Shown: positions 1 through 10,811 of the stretch, one piece after another
How positions within the stretch are numbered: the stretch's first letter is position 1
Layout of the letters: each line of letters opens with the position of its first letter
NCBI RefSeq assembly: GCF_000828515.1
Contig: NZ_AP010872.1
Location: 407,001-471,000 of the forward strand
Direction: 5' to 3'
DNA: 64,000 nt
Origin: Candidatus Ishikawaella capsulata Mpkobe
GTDB taxonomy: Bacteria > Pseudomonadota > Gammaproteobacteria > Enterobacterales > Enterobacteriaceae
Made by a program: the position numbers and the translations under genes
Notes under the pieces: generated by a model
The model's database searches: none
What the model was told of the DNA's origin: nothing
Seen by the model: the letters and a program-made list of their open reading frames with translations, nothing else

Positions 1-1182
1 GGTATCTTCTTTAAAGAATTAGGGTTTAATTATATTGGACCTATAGATGGTCATAATGTTATGGTATTAATTAAGGTTTTAAAAAATATACGTAATCTAA
101 AAGGTCCTCAATTACTACATATAATTACCAAGAAAGGTAAAGGTTATACTCCAGCAGAAAAAGATCCAATCAAATGGCATGCCGTACCTGCTTTTAACTT
201 ACATACAGGTACTTTACCTAACGATAATAGTAAAATTACCAGCTATTCTATTATTTTTGGCAATTGGCTTTGTGAAATGGCTAAAAATGATCCAAAACTA
301 ATTGCTATTACACCAGCTATGCGAGAAGGTTCTGGAATGCACAATTTTTCAAAAAATTATCCTAAACAATATTTTGATGTAGCAATTGCTGAACAACATG
401 CTGTTACTTTTGCTGCGGGTATAGCAATTGGTGGTTATAAACCAATAGTAGCAATTTATTCTACTTTTTTGCAACGTGCTTATGATCAACTTATTCATGA
501 TGTAGCACTACAAAAATTGCCAGTATTATTTGCTATTGATCGAGGAGGTATTGTAGGAGAGGATGGTGCCACACATCAGGGAGCCTTTGATATTGCATTC
601 TTACGTTGCATACCTGGAATGATGATTATGACTCCTAGTGATGAAAACGAGTGTCGTCATATGCTTTTCACAGGTTATAATTATCATAACGGTCCTAGTG
701 CTGTACGTTATCCTAGGGGAAATATTACGGGAACAAGATTAGAACCATTAAAGAAACTACCTATTGGCAAAGGAATAATAAAGCGCAATGGAAAAAAAAT
801 AGCAATCCTTAACTTTGGAACATTACTTTACGAAGCCATGACTGTTGCGGAAATACTAAATGCTACTTTAATTGATATGCGTTTTGTAAAACCACTAGAT
901 GAATCACTAATAATTTCGTTAGTTACCAATAAAAATGTATTAGTTACCATAGAAGAAGGATCTGTTTCTGGAGGAGCAGGAAGTAGTGTTAATGAGTTAT
1001 TAGCTAAATCTAAGAAGATAGTACCAGTTCTCAATTTAGGATTACCAGATCAATTCATTCCTCATGGTAACCAACGAGAGATCCATATAGAATATCAACT
1101 AGATGCCACAGGTATTCATCAACAAATTATGAAGTGGATGAATAAAAAGGTTTTTATCATTAATAAAATCCCAGGAGCCTGA
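1..1182 (+). CDS. dxs: 1-deoxy-D-xylulose-5-phosphate synthase, C-terminal part (5' end outside window)
   Basis: Dxs condenses pyruvate and glyceraldehyde-3-phosphate to DXP with thiamine diphosphate, the first step of the MEP isoprenoid pathway. The reading frame is open from base 1, reading [20 protein letters not shown], so the gene enters from the left. About 393 C-terminal residues of a usual ~620 are present. They hold the pyrimidine-binding transketolase domain ([12 protein letters not shown], with the catalytic Glu) and the C-terminal transketolase domain ending near KWMNKKVF. The ATG at 61 is internal and is not the start. The last ~240 bases were copied in a tandem duplication whose decayed copy lies at 1574-1790. 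This copy is the intact one. Confidence 0.97.
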   Translation, partial: GIFFKELGFNYIGPIDGHNVMVLIKVLKNIRNLKGPQLLHIITKKGKGYTPAEKDPIKWHAVPAFNLHTGTLPNDNSKITSYSIIFGNWLCEMAKNDPKLIAITPAMREGSGMHNFSKNYPKQYFDVAIAEQHAVTFAAGIAIGGYKPIVAIYSTFLQRAYDQLIHDVALQKLPVLFAIDRGGIVGEDGATHQGAFDIAFLRCIPGMMIMTPSDENECRHMLFTGYNYHNGPSAVRYPRGNITGTRLEPLKKLPIGKGIIKRNGKKIAILNFGTLLYEAMTVAEILNATLIDMRFVKPLDESLIISLVTNKNVLVTIEEGSVSGGAGSSVNELLAKSKKIVPVLNLGLPDQFIPHGNQREIHIEYQLDATGIHQQIMKWMNKKVFIINKIPGA

Positions 1183-1218
1183 TCATATCATAGGGACAGG
1201 GCTAGAAGAAATAGTAAT

Positions 1219-1563
1219 CTATTTATGATGCTTAATTGATGAATTTTACCATCACCAATATTAATTCATTTGGGTTTTGCATGTTTAAGAATATCCTTAC
1301 AAAGTAAGACATGCAATAAACCTTCTTCTAATTTTACTCCTGTTACCGGGAAGAGAAAATATTAAATCAAAATCGCCCCGATTAATACCACGATATAACC
1401 ATCCATCTTCATTGCTCTGATTTTGATGTTCTTTTTTACCATTAATATTAAGTTGACCCCATACAGTTTCAATGCCTAATTCCTTTTCTTTCCAATTTGG
1501 AACACTAATTGTTAAAGTATAATTTTGTTCATCAATACGACGGATATCATACTCTGGAGTTCC
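1219..1563 (-). pseudogene. ibpA: ibpA fragment, decayed duplicate
   Basis: This stretch matches the C-terminal two thirds of the intact ibpA (1875-2235) at roughly 90% identity by eye on the minus strand. It includes the codons for the alpha-crystallin core. It lacks the 5' part of the gene, its promoter and its ribosome binding site. An 11-base deletion near 1347 (the intact gene has extra bases after CTGTTACC) breaks the frame. It arose by the tandem duplication described at 941-2235 and cannot make a protein. Confidence 0.9.
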
Positions 1564-1573
1564 TACTATAAGT

Positions 1574-1790
1574 TAGTTACCATCGAAGAAAGAGACGTTT
1601 CTGGAGCAACAGGAAGTAGTGTTAATGAGTTATAGTACCACTTCTCAATTTAGGATTACCAGATCAATTCATTCCTCATGGTAACCAACGAGAGGTCCGT
1701 ATATAATATCAACTAAATGCCACAGGTATTCTTTTTATAAATTACCATATGAAATGGATGAATAATATAATGTTTATTAACTGCTAAAAA
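1574..1790 (+). pseudogene. dxs: dxs 3' fragment, decayed duplicate
   Basis: The stretch matches dxs 941-1160 on the same strand, starting at TAGTTACCAT. It contains a 19-base deletion just after GTTAATGAGTTA that shifts the frame, and a new stop in the segment matching codons HIEYQ. It has no 5' end or start site. The 80 bases that follow, up to ibpA, are A+T-rich spacer with no recognisable gene. Confidence 0.9.
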
Positions 1791-1874
1791 ACATTTTATG
1801 CATGCTAAAATATTAGTAACCTTATCAAAATAAAAGTAGAAGACTACATGATGGTGATAATTTTAATTATCAAT

Positions 1875-2351
1875 TTATTTACGATGCTCAATAACTGATG
1901 AATTTTTACCATCACCAATATTAATTCTTTTGGGTTTTGCATGTTCAGGAATCTCCTGACAAAGTAAGACATGCAATAAACCTTCCTCTAATTTTGCTCC
2001 TGTTACCTTCATATTTTCGGGAAGAGAAAATTTTAAATCAAAATCGCCCCGATTAATACCACGATATAACCATCCATCTTCCTTGCTCTGATTTTGATGT
2101 TCTTTTTTACCATTAATATTAAGTTGACCCCCTACAGTTTCAATGCCTAATTCCTTTTCTTTCCAACCTGGAACACTAATCGTTAAAGTATAATTTTGTT
2201 CATCAATACGACGGATATCATACTCTGGAGTTCCAGTAACTGGTTGATCACCAGTCAGTTGACTAAATAAACGATCTATTCTATTAAAACGATCAGAAAA
2301 CAGTGCATCATTATTAAACACAGGATAAAGTGATAATGATCTGAATGCCAT
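1875..2351 (-). CDS. ibpA: Small heat-shock protein IbpA
   Basis: ATP-independent holdase of the Hsp20/alpha-crystallin family that binds aggregating proteins for DnaK/ClpB rescue. It has 158 residues, against 137-142 for E. coli IbpA/IbpB. The N-terminal segment MAFRSLSLYPVFNNDALFSDRF is typical of Ibp. The alpha-crystallin domain covers about residues 40-125 and ends with the usual RG.N.gDF and LpE...a.leeGlL motifs. The ATG is preceded by a perfect AGGAGG five bases upstream, the strongest ribosome site in this part of the window. The tail after IPEHAKPKRINI is longer than in E. coli. Only one ibp gene is seen here. Regulation is probably by sigma-32 (promoter at 2401-2430). Confidence 0.96.
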   Translation of the reverse strand: MAFRSLSLYPVFNNDALFSDRFNRIDRLFSQLTGDQPVTGTPEYDIRRIDEQNYTLTISVPGWKEKELGIETVGGQLNINGKKEHQNQSKEDGWLYRGINRGDFDLKFSLPENMKVTGAKLEEGLLHVLLCQEIPEHAKPKRINIGDGKNSSVIEHRK

Positions 2352-2397
2352 AATAACCTCCTGAACTAATTTTTAGTTTAAAAATACCTGATCAGGT
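2349..2397 (-). promoter_or_regulatory. Possible RNA thermometer in the ibpA leader
   Basis: The short leader holds a hairpin (AACTAA, loop AAA, TTAGTT) directly before the ribosome site CAGGAGGT. A segment ACCTGA near the 5' end can pair with the TCAGGAGGT that contains the Shine-Dalgarno, with bulged purines. E. coli ibpA carries a ROSE-type thermometer at the same place. Whether this leader melts with heat is inference from base pairing only. Confidence 0.35.
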
Positions 2398-2400
2398 TAT

Positions 2401-2430
2401 CAATATAAGGTCTTTAAATACTTTTTCAAG
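2401..2430 (-). promoter_or_regulatory. Sigma-32-type heat-shock promoter of ibpA
   Basis: On the minus strand a -35 element CTTGAAA (2424-2430) is followed after 13 bases by a -10-like CCTTATATT (2402-2410). The E. coli heat-shock consensus is CTTGAAA, 11-16 bases, CCCCATnT. The match is perfect at -35 and degraded to A+T at -10. The start site would fall near 2395, giving a leader of about 43 bases. Confidence 0.7.
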
Positions 2431-2585
2431 TATAATTTATATTTTTTAAATTACCTAAAAATATTATTATCCAATAAGTAAATCCTTTAAAAAGGAATTA
2501 TTAATTTTAACTAAACAAGTTTTATGTTAAACAACTATCCAGAAAATATGGATAGTCTTTAATAAAAATTATACACATTGAAGAT

Positions 2586-4025
2586 GTGAGAACTATAAAT
2601 TTTTTGCAAAAAATAACACAAACAAATTTTCTATTTTATGATTATGAAACTTTTGGTAAAAATACTTCTCTAGATAGACCGGCACAATTTGCTAGTTTAC
2701 GAACTGACATAAATTTTAATATAATAGAAAAACCACAAAAGTTTTTTTGTAAATTAGCTGATGACTACCTGCCACAACCAGAAGCGGTAATGGTAACGGG
2801 GATAACTCCTCAAATAGTACAAAATCAGGGTGTACCAGAAGTAGAATTTGCTAAACGCATACATAGTATTCTAACTAAATCTAATACCTGTATTATTGGT
2901 TATAATAATATACATTTTGATGATGAAATGACTCGTAATATTTTTTATCGTAATTTTTATGATCCTTATGCCTGGACTTGGAAAAACAATAATTCTCGTT
3001 GGGATTTATTAAATGTAATGCGTACTTGCTATGCTTTACGGCCTAATGGTATTATTTGGCCTAAAAGAGAGAATGGATTACCTAGCTTTAGGTTAGAACA
3101 CCTAACAAAAGCTAATGGTATTACTCACAACAAAGCACATGATGCTATATCAGATGTCCATGCTACTGTAGAGTTAGCTAAACTAGTGAAAAAAAAGCAG
3201 CCTAATTTATTTGATTTTCTCTTTAATCATCGTCAAAAACAACAGTTACGGATGCTTATTGATCTTCCACATATGCAGCCTTTAGTTTATGTTTCTAATA
3301 CTATTAGTACCCTACAAAGGAATACCAGTTTGGTGGCACCTATATGTTGGCATCCACATAATTTTAACTATCTAATAATCATTGATCTTACTAAAGATGT
3401 ATCTGTACTACTTGATATTGATATTAAAACCTTGCGTAAAAACATATATAAATCATCATTATTTAATGAAATAATACCTACTCAAGTAATTAACTTAAAT
3501 AAATGCCCGATATTAGCTCCGGCTAATACTTTACGTATAGAAGATACTATAAGACTAAATATTGATCGTCAACAATGCATTGATAATCTTTTACTATTAC
3601 GTAAATCACCTAATATAAGAAACAAAATTCTAGAAATACATTCGCAATTTAAACCAAAAATATTATCTAATAATGTTGATACCCAACTGTACAAAGGATT
3701 TTTTAATAATTTTGATCAAGTCAATATGAAAATTATTCATAAAACGGAACCTATTAATTTACGATTGCTTAATATACAGTTTAATGATAAGCGCCTGGAC
3801 AAATTACTATTTCGCTATCGAGCACGCAATTTTCCTAAAACCCTCAGCAATAAAGAAAAAAAACTTTGGTTTCAACATAAAAAAAAGATATTTCACCCTA
3901 AATATATACATGATTTCTTATGTGAATTGCGAAAATTAACTGTAAAAAATAAAAACAACATAAACAAAATTTTTCTCTTAAAAGAACTTTACGCTTATTT
4001 ATGTAAATTACATCCAGATAAATAA
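2586..4025 (+). CDS. sbcB: Exodeoxyribonuclease I
   Basis: 3'-5' single-strand DNA exonuclease used in recombination and mismatch repair. It has 479 residues, against 475 in E. coli. The DEDDh exonuclease motifs are visible: DYETFG near residue 19, the IIGYNNIHFDDEM motif near residue 103, and HDAISDVHATVELA near residue 184. The SH3-like and C-terminal helical domains follow to KLHPDK. The start must be GTG at 2586: the ATG two bases upstream (2584) runs straight into TGA, and MRTINFLQKITQTNFLFYDYETFG matches the E. coli N-terminus in length. No clear Shine-Dalgarno is present. The gene is convergent with icd, with 7 bases between. Confidence 0.95.
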   Translation: MRTINFLQKITQTNFLFYDYETFGKNTSLDRPAQFASLRTDINFNIIEKPQKFFCKLADDYLPQPEAVMVTGITPQIVQNQGVPEVEFAKRIHSILTKSNTCIIGYNNIHFDDEMTRNIFYRNFYDPYAWTWKNNNSRWDLLNVMRTCYALRPNGIIWPKRENGLPSFRLEHLTKANGITHNKAHDAISDVHATVELAKLVKKKQPNLFDFLFNHRQKQQLRMLIDLPHMQPLVYVSNTISTLQRNTSLVAPICWHPHNFNYLIIIDLTKDVSVLLDIDIKTLRKNIYKSSLFNEIIPTQVINLNKCPILAPANTLRIEDTIRLNIDRQQCIDNLLLLRKSPNIRNKILEIHSQFKPKILSNNVDTQLYKGFFNNFDQVNMKIIHKTEPINLRLLNIQFNDKRLDKLLFRYRARNFPKTLSNKEKKLWFQHKKKIFHPKYIHDFLCELRKLTVKNKNNINKIFLLKELYAYLCKLHPDK

Positions 4026-4032
4026 CTATATA

Positions 4033-5214
4033 TTACATATAGCTTATAACTTTATTACCAAATTCTGAACATGTTAATAAGTTAGCACCTACCATCAATC
4101 GAGCAAAATCATAAGTAACATTTTTATGCAAAATAGCAGATTCTATACCTTTTTTAATTAAATTTGCAGCTTCATACCATCCCATATAGCGTAACATCAT
4201 TTCAGCCGAAAGAATAATGGCACTGGGATTAACTTTATCTTGATTAGCATATTTTGGTGCAGTTCCATGAGTAGGTTCAAATATCGCACATTCATTTCCA
4301 ATATTAGCTCCCGGTGCTATGCCAATACCTCCAACTTGAGCCGCCAAAGCATCTGATATATAATCCCCATTTAAATTCATACAAGCAATAACATCATAGT
4401 CCGAAGGATTTAATAAAATTTGCTGTAAAAAAGCATCTGCTATTATATCTTTAATTATAATATATTCATTATTAGCAGTTTTAATTGTCATCCAAGGACC
4501 TTGATCTAATAATTTGCCATTAAACTCTTCTTTTACTAATTCATAACCCCATTCTTTGAATCCTCCTTCAGTAAATTTCATGATGTTACCTTTATGAACT
4601 AAAGTTATAGACTTACGTTTATTTGTAATTGCATATTTAATAGCAGCACGTATCAAACGTTTACTAGCATATTCTGAACAAGTTTTTATTCCTATAGCAC
4701 ATTTTTCAGTAAATTTAATTTTTTTTACATGCATATCTTCAATTAAAAATTGAATTACCTTGTTTGCTTCTAGTGTACCTGCGGCCCATTCAATTCCTGT
4801 GTAAATGTCTTCTGAATTTTCCCGAAAAATTACCATATTTACCTTTTCTGGATATTTCATAGGACTAGGTGCACCTTTATAATAACTTATAGGACGCTGA
4901 CAAATATATAAGTCTAGTTTTTGACGTAAGGCTACATTTAATGAACGAATTCCTTTTCCTACTGGAGTTGTTAAAGGACCTTTAATAGCTATTTTATATT
5001 TTTTTATCAATTCTATAGTTTGTTGAGGAAGCCATATATTATGTCCGTAAATGCTAATTGATTTTGCTCCAGCATACACTTCTATCCAGCAAATCTTTTT
5101 GCGATCATTATAGGCTTTTCTTACCGCTGCATTTACTACTTTTATCATTACCGGAGATATATCACTACCTATACCATCTCCTTCTATATAAGGAATAATT
5201 GTATTATTTTCCAT
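4033..5214 (-). CDS. icd: Isocitrate dehydrogenase (NADP)
   Basis: Oxidative decarboxylation of isocitrate to 2-oxoglutarate. It has 393 residues, against 416 in E. coli. The missing part is the first ~22 residues: the protein begins [16 protein letters not shown] where E. coli has [13 protein letters not shown]. An in-frame TAA about 28 bases upstream rules out a longer start. The substrate-binding and phosphorylatable serine is Ser91 in RSLNVALRQ (Ser113 in E. coli). The metal and NADP regions ([29 protein letters not shown]) are intact. It is divergent from mnmA, with a 146-base spacer of almost pure A+T that must hold both promoters. No other TCA gene lies nearby, so its main use may be glutamate supply. 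Confidence 0.97.
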   Translation of the reverse strand: MENNTIIPYIEGDGIGSDISPVMIKVVNAAVRKAYNDRKKICWIEVYAGAKSISIYGHNIWLPQQTIELIKKYKIAIKGPLTTPVGKGIRSLNVALRQKLDLYICQRPISYYKGAPSPMKYPEKVNMVIFRENSEDIYTGIEWAAGTLEANKVIQFLIEDMHVKKIKFTEKCAIGIKTCSEYASKRLIRAAIKYAITNKRKSITLVHKGNIMKFTEGGFKEWGYELVKEEFNGKLLDQGPWMTIKTANNEYIIIKDIIADAFLQQILLNPSDYDVIACMNLNGDYISDALAAQVGGIGIAPGANIGNECAIFEPTHGTAPKYANQDKVNPSAIILSAEMMLRYMGWYEAANLIKKGIESAILHKNVTYDFARLMVGANLLTCSEFGNKVISYM

Positions 5215-5360
5215 TGATTTTTCTCTGACATATATGATTATTTAGTTAAAAATATAAATTCTATATTAAGTATTATAATATATGTTAATATTATATACAT
5301 AAAAATATATACAATGTATATTATACATACAGTTTTATTATTTATAGAGATATAATTTCG

Positions 5361-6449
5361 ATGAAAAAAGTCATTGTAGGTATGTCAGGAGGTGTAGATT
5401 CTTCTGTATCTGCTTGGTTATTAAAGCAGCAAGGCTATCAAGTAGAAGGTGTATTTATGAAAAACTGGGAAGAGGATGATACTAAAGATTTTTGTAATTC
5501 AGCCAAAGATTTAGTCGATGCTCAGTTAGTTTGTGATAAAATAGGTATAAATTTAAAAACAGTAAACTTTTCAGCAGAATATTGGGAATATGTTTTTAAG
5601 ATATTTCTTGATGAATATAAAAATGGTCAGACTCCTAATCCAGATATTCTATGTAATAAAGAAATTAAATTTAAAGTCTTCTTAAATTTTTCACAATGTA
5701 TTTTAAAAGCTGATTATATTGCTACTGGTCATTATGTACGTATTCAAACAAAACAAGGTAAAAAATATCTTTTAAGAGGCATAGATAATAAAAAAGATCA
5801 GAGCTATTTTTTATATACTCTAACTCATAAACAGTTAGAAAAAATTCTGTTTCCTCTTGGTGATAAAAAAAAATCAGAAGTAAGAAATATAGCAGTAGCA
5901 TTAGATCTACCTATAGCAAATAAAAAGGATTCTGTAGGTATGTGTTTTATAGGTAAAAGAAAATTTCGAGAATTTTTAAAAAGATATATCCCTATAAATC
6001 CCGGCGTCATTGAAACTATTGATGGTAAAATAATTGGCCAACATGAAGGAATTATGTATTATACTATAGGACAAAGAAGAGGATTATGTATCGGAGGAAT
6101 AAAAAATAATCCCAACAGTAATCCATGGTATGTAGTAGATAAAGATGTAATCTATAATCGTTTAATTGTGACACAAGATTCTAATGATTCGCATTTAATG
6201 TCAAATGGGGTGATTGCCCATAAGATTCATTGGATAGATGGTAGACGTCTTACAAAAGATATTTACTGTTCCTTAAAAACTAGATATCAGGAAACAGATA
6301 CTTTATGTAAGATTAGTCCTATAAATGAAGATACTATAGCAGTATATTTTAATGAACCTATAAGGGCTGTAACTCCTGGACAATCAGCAGTATTTTATGT
6401 TGGTGAAATATGTATAGGTGGTGGTATAATTAAAAATCGCATTCCATAA
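5361..6449 (+). CDS. mnmA: tRNA-specific 2-thiouridylase MnmA
   Basis: Thiolates the wobble uridine (s2U34) of Lys, Glu and Gln tRNAs, using ATP and sulfur passed from the cysteine desulfurase IscS. It has 362 residues, against 368 in E. coli. The PP-loop SGGVDSS lies at residues 9-15. The two catalytic cysteines are in the ILCNKEIKF and [13 protein letters not shown] segments. The C-terminal beta-barrel domain ends GGGIIKNR. In E. coli mnmA is followed by hflD and purB; here hflD is gone and purB follows after 84 bases. Confidence 0.97.
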   Translation: MKKVIVGMSGGVDSSVSAWLLKQQGYQVEGVFMKNWEEDDTKDFCNSAKDLVDAQLVCDKIGINLKTVNFSAEYWEYVFKIFLDEYKNGQTPNPDILCNKEIKFKVFLNFSQCILKADYIATGHYVRIQTKQGKKYLLRGIDNKKDQSYFLYTLTHKQLEKILFPLGDKKKSEVRNIAVALDLPIANKKDSVGMCFIGKRKFREFLKRYIPINPGVIETIDGKIIGQHEGIMYYTIGQRRGLCIGGIKNNPNSNPWYVVDKDVIYNRLIVTQDSNDSHLMSNGVIAHKIHWIDGRRLTKDIYCSLKTRYQETDTLCKISPINEDTIAVYFNEPIRAVTPGQSAVFYVGEICIGGGIIKNRIP

Positions 6450-6473
6450 AATGATATGAGTATTTTTATATAA

Positions 6474-7925
<1,452 letters not shown>

Positions 7926-8052
7926 TTTAAGAAAAATATTTATCTTTTATAAAAGAGCGAGAAGTATAAAAGACTACCTAATCTCGTTAAAAATAACTAA
8001 TAATGAAATTTTCAGCTATAAATAATCATAAAAATGACGTTGAGTAAAGAAA

Positions 8053-9168
8053 ATGAAGCAAGTATTTCAATCAAATTCTCTAGTTACACTATCTAATGTG
8101 TGTAAAATTTTTGATGATAAATATATTATTAAAAATTTTGATTTAACTATCAATAATGGAGAATTTATTACATTATTAGGTCCATCCGGATGCGGTAAAA
8201 CCACTATATTGCGTTTAATTGCAGGTCTAGAAAAAGCAGACACTGGACAAATTACATTAGATGGTAATGATATTACTGAGACTCCAGCGGAATATCGCCA
8301 TGTTAATACGGTTTTCCAGAGTTATGCACTTTTTCCACATATGTCTGTTTTTAATAATGTTGCGTTTGGTTTGCGCATGCAAAAAGTTCCTAAATTAGAA
8401 ATTATACAACGTGTTAAAGAAATATTAGCTATGGTTCAACTGGAGAGTTATGTCGATCGTAAACCGCATCAATTATCTGGAGGTCAACAACAGCGTGTAG
8501 CTATAGCTAGAGCAGTTATTAATAAACCTAAAGTATTATTGTTAGATGAACCACTTTCCGCTCTTGATTATAAACTTCGGAAACAAATGCAAAATGAACT
8601 CAAAGAATTACAACGAAAATTAGGAATTACTTTTGTATTTGTTACCCATGATCAAGAAGAAGCTCTTGCGATGTCAGATCGTATAGTAGTTTTACGAGAG
8701 GGTCAAATTGAGCAAGATGGAACACCACGAGAAATTTATGAAGAACCTATTAATGTATTTGTCGCCAGTTTTATTGGGGAAATAAATATTTTTGATGCTA
8801 TAGTATTAGAAAAGAAAAATACTAATCAGGTTCATGTATGTCTCGAAGGACGCAATTATGATGTTTTTTGTCCATTTCCTGTTAATCTGGGAGAAAAAAT
8901 TCATATTTTATTACGCCCGGAAGATTTATATATTGAAGAACTTGACAATTTAAATTATGTTAATGAATTAGTTGGTTTTATACGTGAACGTAATTATAAG
9001 GGTATGATGTTAGAATCAACAATTGAGCTAGAGAATGGTAAAATAGTTAAAGTAAGTGAATTTTTTAATGAGGATGATCCTGATTTTGATTATTCTTTAA
9101 ATCAGAAAGTAATAGTAAAATGGATAGAAAGCTGGGAGGTAATATTACCTTATGAGGTTAATGCATAA
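8053..9168 (+). CDS. potA: Spermidine/putrescine ABC transporter, ATP-binding protein
   Basis: ATPase of the PotABCD polyamine importer, cytoplasmic face. It has 371 residues, against 378 in E. coli. Walker [10 protein letters not shown] near residue 45, Q-loop [16 protein letters not shown] signature [14 protein letters not shown] and Walker [13 protein letters not shown] are all present. The C-terminal TOBE regulatory domain runs from about residue 250. First gene of potABCD; its end overlaps potB by 17 bases. The start is the ATG after a weak purine-rich AAAGAAA. Confidence 0.97.
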   Translation: MKQVFQSNSLVTLSNVCKIFDDKYIIKNFDLTINNGEFITLLGPSGCGKTTILRLIAGLEKADTGQITLDGNDITETPAEYRHVNTVFQSYALFPHMSVFNNVAFGLRMQKVPKLEIIQRVKEILAMVQLESYVDRKPHQLSGGQQQRVAIARAVINKPKVLLLDEPLSALDYKLRKQMQNELKELQRKLGITFVFVTHDQEEALAMSDRIVVLREGQIEQDGTPREIYEEPINVFVASFIGEINIFDAIVLEKKNTNQVHVCLEGRNYDVFCPFPVNLGEKIHILLRPEDLYIEELDNLNYVNELVGFIRERNYKGMMLESTIELENGKIVKVSEFFNEDDPDFDYSLNQKVIVKWIESWEVILPYEVNA

Positions 9169-10018
9169 TTTATTTCAAAAAATTGTAATAGCATTAATTG
9201 TTAGTTGGATGACTATATTTGTTTTATTGCCTAACTTAATGGTTTTTATTACTAGTTTTCTTACCAGAAGTAATGATCATCTAATTAGTCCAGTTTTTAC
9301 TTTTAATAATTATTCACAATTATTAAATCCACTATATGCTAAGGTAATAATGCACTCATTATATATGGCATTTAATGCTACTATATTTTGTCTAATAATA
9401 GGGTATCCATTTGCTTGGAGTATAACAGGAATCTCCAAGCAGCAGCTTCGCTCAATGATGCTAATATTATTAATATTGCCTTTTTGGACAAGTTCTCTAA
9501 TTCGTATATATAGCTTAAAAAATTTGCTTAGTGCTGGTGGATTGTTAAATAGATTTTTAGTTTGGCTAGGTGTAATTACTAACCCGTTACATATTATATA
9601 TACACAACAAGCAGTAATAATTGGACTAATTTATATTCTATTTCCTTTCATGGTACTACCAATTTACTCTAGTTTAGAAAAGTTAAATAAAATTTATTTA
9701 GAAGCCTCTCGAGATCTTGGAGCTAGTAAAATACAGAGATTTTTACATATTATTATTCCCTTGACTATGCCTGGCATAGTTGCTGGTTGTTTGCTAGTAT
9801 TTGTACCGGCAATGGGAATGTTTTTTGTATCGGACTTGATGGGAGGTGCAAAAAATTTGTTAATTGGTAATGTGATTAAAAACCAATTTTTAAATATACG
9901 TGATTGGCCATTGGGATCAGCAACTAGTATTATAATAACTTTGCTGATGGGTTTCATGTTACTATGTTATTGGTATACTATATCCCGTATTCATATCTAC
10001 TCAAACAAGGTAAAATAG
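9152..10018 (+). CDS. potB: Spermidine/putrescine ABC transporter permease PotB
   Basis: Inner-membrane permease of the polyamine importer with about six membrane segments. It has 288 residues, against 275-285 in E. coli depending on start. The permease EAA loop ([26 protein letters not shown]) is at about residues 187-212. The start at 9152 has GGGAGGT eleven bases upstream. ATG 9161 is an alternative, but the GAGG before it is too close. It overlaps the end of potA, suggesting translational coupling, and is followed by potC after 4 bases. Confidence 0.95.
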   Translation: MRLMHNLFQKIVIALIVSWMTIFVLLPNLMVFITSFLTRSNDHLISPVFTFNNYSQLLNPLYAKVIMHSLYMAFNATIFCLIIGYPFAWSITGISKQQLRSMMLILLILPFWTSSLIRIYSLKNLLSAGGLLNRFLVWLGVITNPLHIIYTQQAVIIGLIYILFPFMVLPIYSSLEKLNKIYLEASRDLGASKIQRFLHIIIPLTMPGIVAGCLLVFVPAMGMFFVSDLMGGAKNLLIGNVIKNQFLNIRDWPLGSATSIIITLLMGFMLLCYWYTISRIHIYSNKVK

Positions 10019-10022
10019 ATAA

Positions 10023-10802
10023 ATGATCGTAAAGTGGTTACGTCACATATTTATGGCAATAGTGTATTTTTGCTTGTATGTTCCTCTTGTTATCTTAATA
10101 GCTAATTCTTTTAACACTTCTCGTTTCGGTATAATGTGGAAAGGATTCAGCCTGTATTGGTATACATTATTAATGCATAATAATAGTTTAATCCAAGCAG
10201 CTGAACATTCTCTACTTATGGGAATGATTTCTTCGACCTTTGCTACAATTATAGGATCATTAACTGCTGTTGCTCTTTATCGTTATCATTTTAAAGGTAA
10301 ATCATTTATACGTGGTATGTTATTTGTCATAATGATGTCACCAGATATATTGATGGCAATTTCGTTACTCGTACTTTTTATATTGTTAAAAATACCTTTT
10401 GGTTTTTGTTCTTTACTATTGTCTCATATTACATTTTGTCTTCCTTTTGTAGTTATTACGGTTTATTCTCGTTTAGCAGGATTTGATAATTTCATATTAG
10501 AAGCAGCGAAAGATCTAGGTGCTAAAGAAACGACGATTTTGTCTAAAATTATTTTGCCATTAGCTATGCCAGCTATATTAGCAGGATATCTGATGAGTTT
10601 TACATTATCTTTGGATGATGTTGTAATATCCTCTTTTGTAACTAGCCCCACATTTGAAATTTTACCATTGAAAATTTATTCAATGATAAAGATAGGTCTT
10701 TCACCAGAAATTAATGCAATAGCTGCTATTTTTATGATAATTTCATTATTACTAGTAGTTATTAGTCAATTGTTATTGAACATGAATCAGTTGGAAAATT
10801 AA
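10023..10802 (+). CDS. potC: Spermidine/putrescine ABC transporter permease PotC
   Basis: Second permease subunit of PotABCD. It has 259 residues, against 264 in E. coli. Six hydrophobic segments and an EAA loop (LEAAKDLGAKETTILSKIILPLAMPA) are visible. The conserved TLSLDDVVISSFV follows the loop. It starts 4 bases after potB and ends 9 bases before potD, so it is clearly one transcription unit. Confidence 0.96.
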   Translation: MIVKWLRHIFMAIVYFCLYVPLVILIANSFNTSRFGIMWKGFSLYWYTLLMHNNSLIQAAEHSLLMGMISSTFATIIGSLTAVALYRYHFKGKSFIRGMLFVIMMSPDILMAISLLVLFILLKIPFGFCSLLLSHITFCLPFVVITVYSRLAGFDNFILEAAKDLGAKETTILSKIILPLAMPAILAGYLMSFTLSLDDVVISSFVTSPTFEILPLKIYSMIKIGLSPEINAIAAIFMIISLLLVVISQLLLNMNQLEN

Positions 10803-10811
10803 GGTAACAAG

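Larger units (their letters stand above)
941..2235. repeat. Old tandem duplication spanning the dxs 3' end and the ibpA 3' end
   Basis: Two head-to-tail copies of a unit of about 640 bp are visible. Copy 1 is dxs from about 941 to its stop plus an ibpA fragment ending at 1563. Copy 2 is a dxs fragment starting about 1574 plus ibpA sequence up to about 2235. Matching landmarks: 941 with 1574 (dxs), 1271 with 1931 (ibpA), 1441 with 2112 (ibpA). The offset in ibpA changes from 660 to 671 because copy 1 lost 11 bases. In dxs it changes from 633 to 614 because copy 2 lost 19 bases. The junction joins ibpA codons to dxs codons at about 1564-1573. The intact gene of each pair is the outer one, as expected for a tandem duplication. 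Confidence 0.93.

Noticed and set aside
828-1034. Minus-strand frame inside dxs, and similar frames opposite icd, potB, potC, rpsA, aceF, aceE, secA, ftsZ and murD
   Set aside because: These are shadows of strongly conserved genes on the other strand, with no ribosome sites or homology of their own.
7926-8052. Hairpin between purB and potA (AGCGAGA with TCTCGTT)
   Set aside because: Only seven pairs with one G-T, a loop of about 20 bases and no U-tract, so it is within chance for such sequence.
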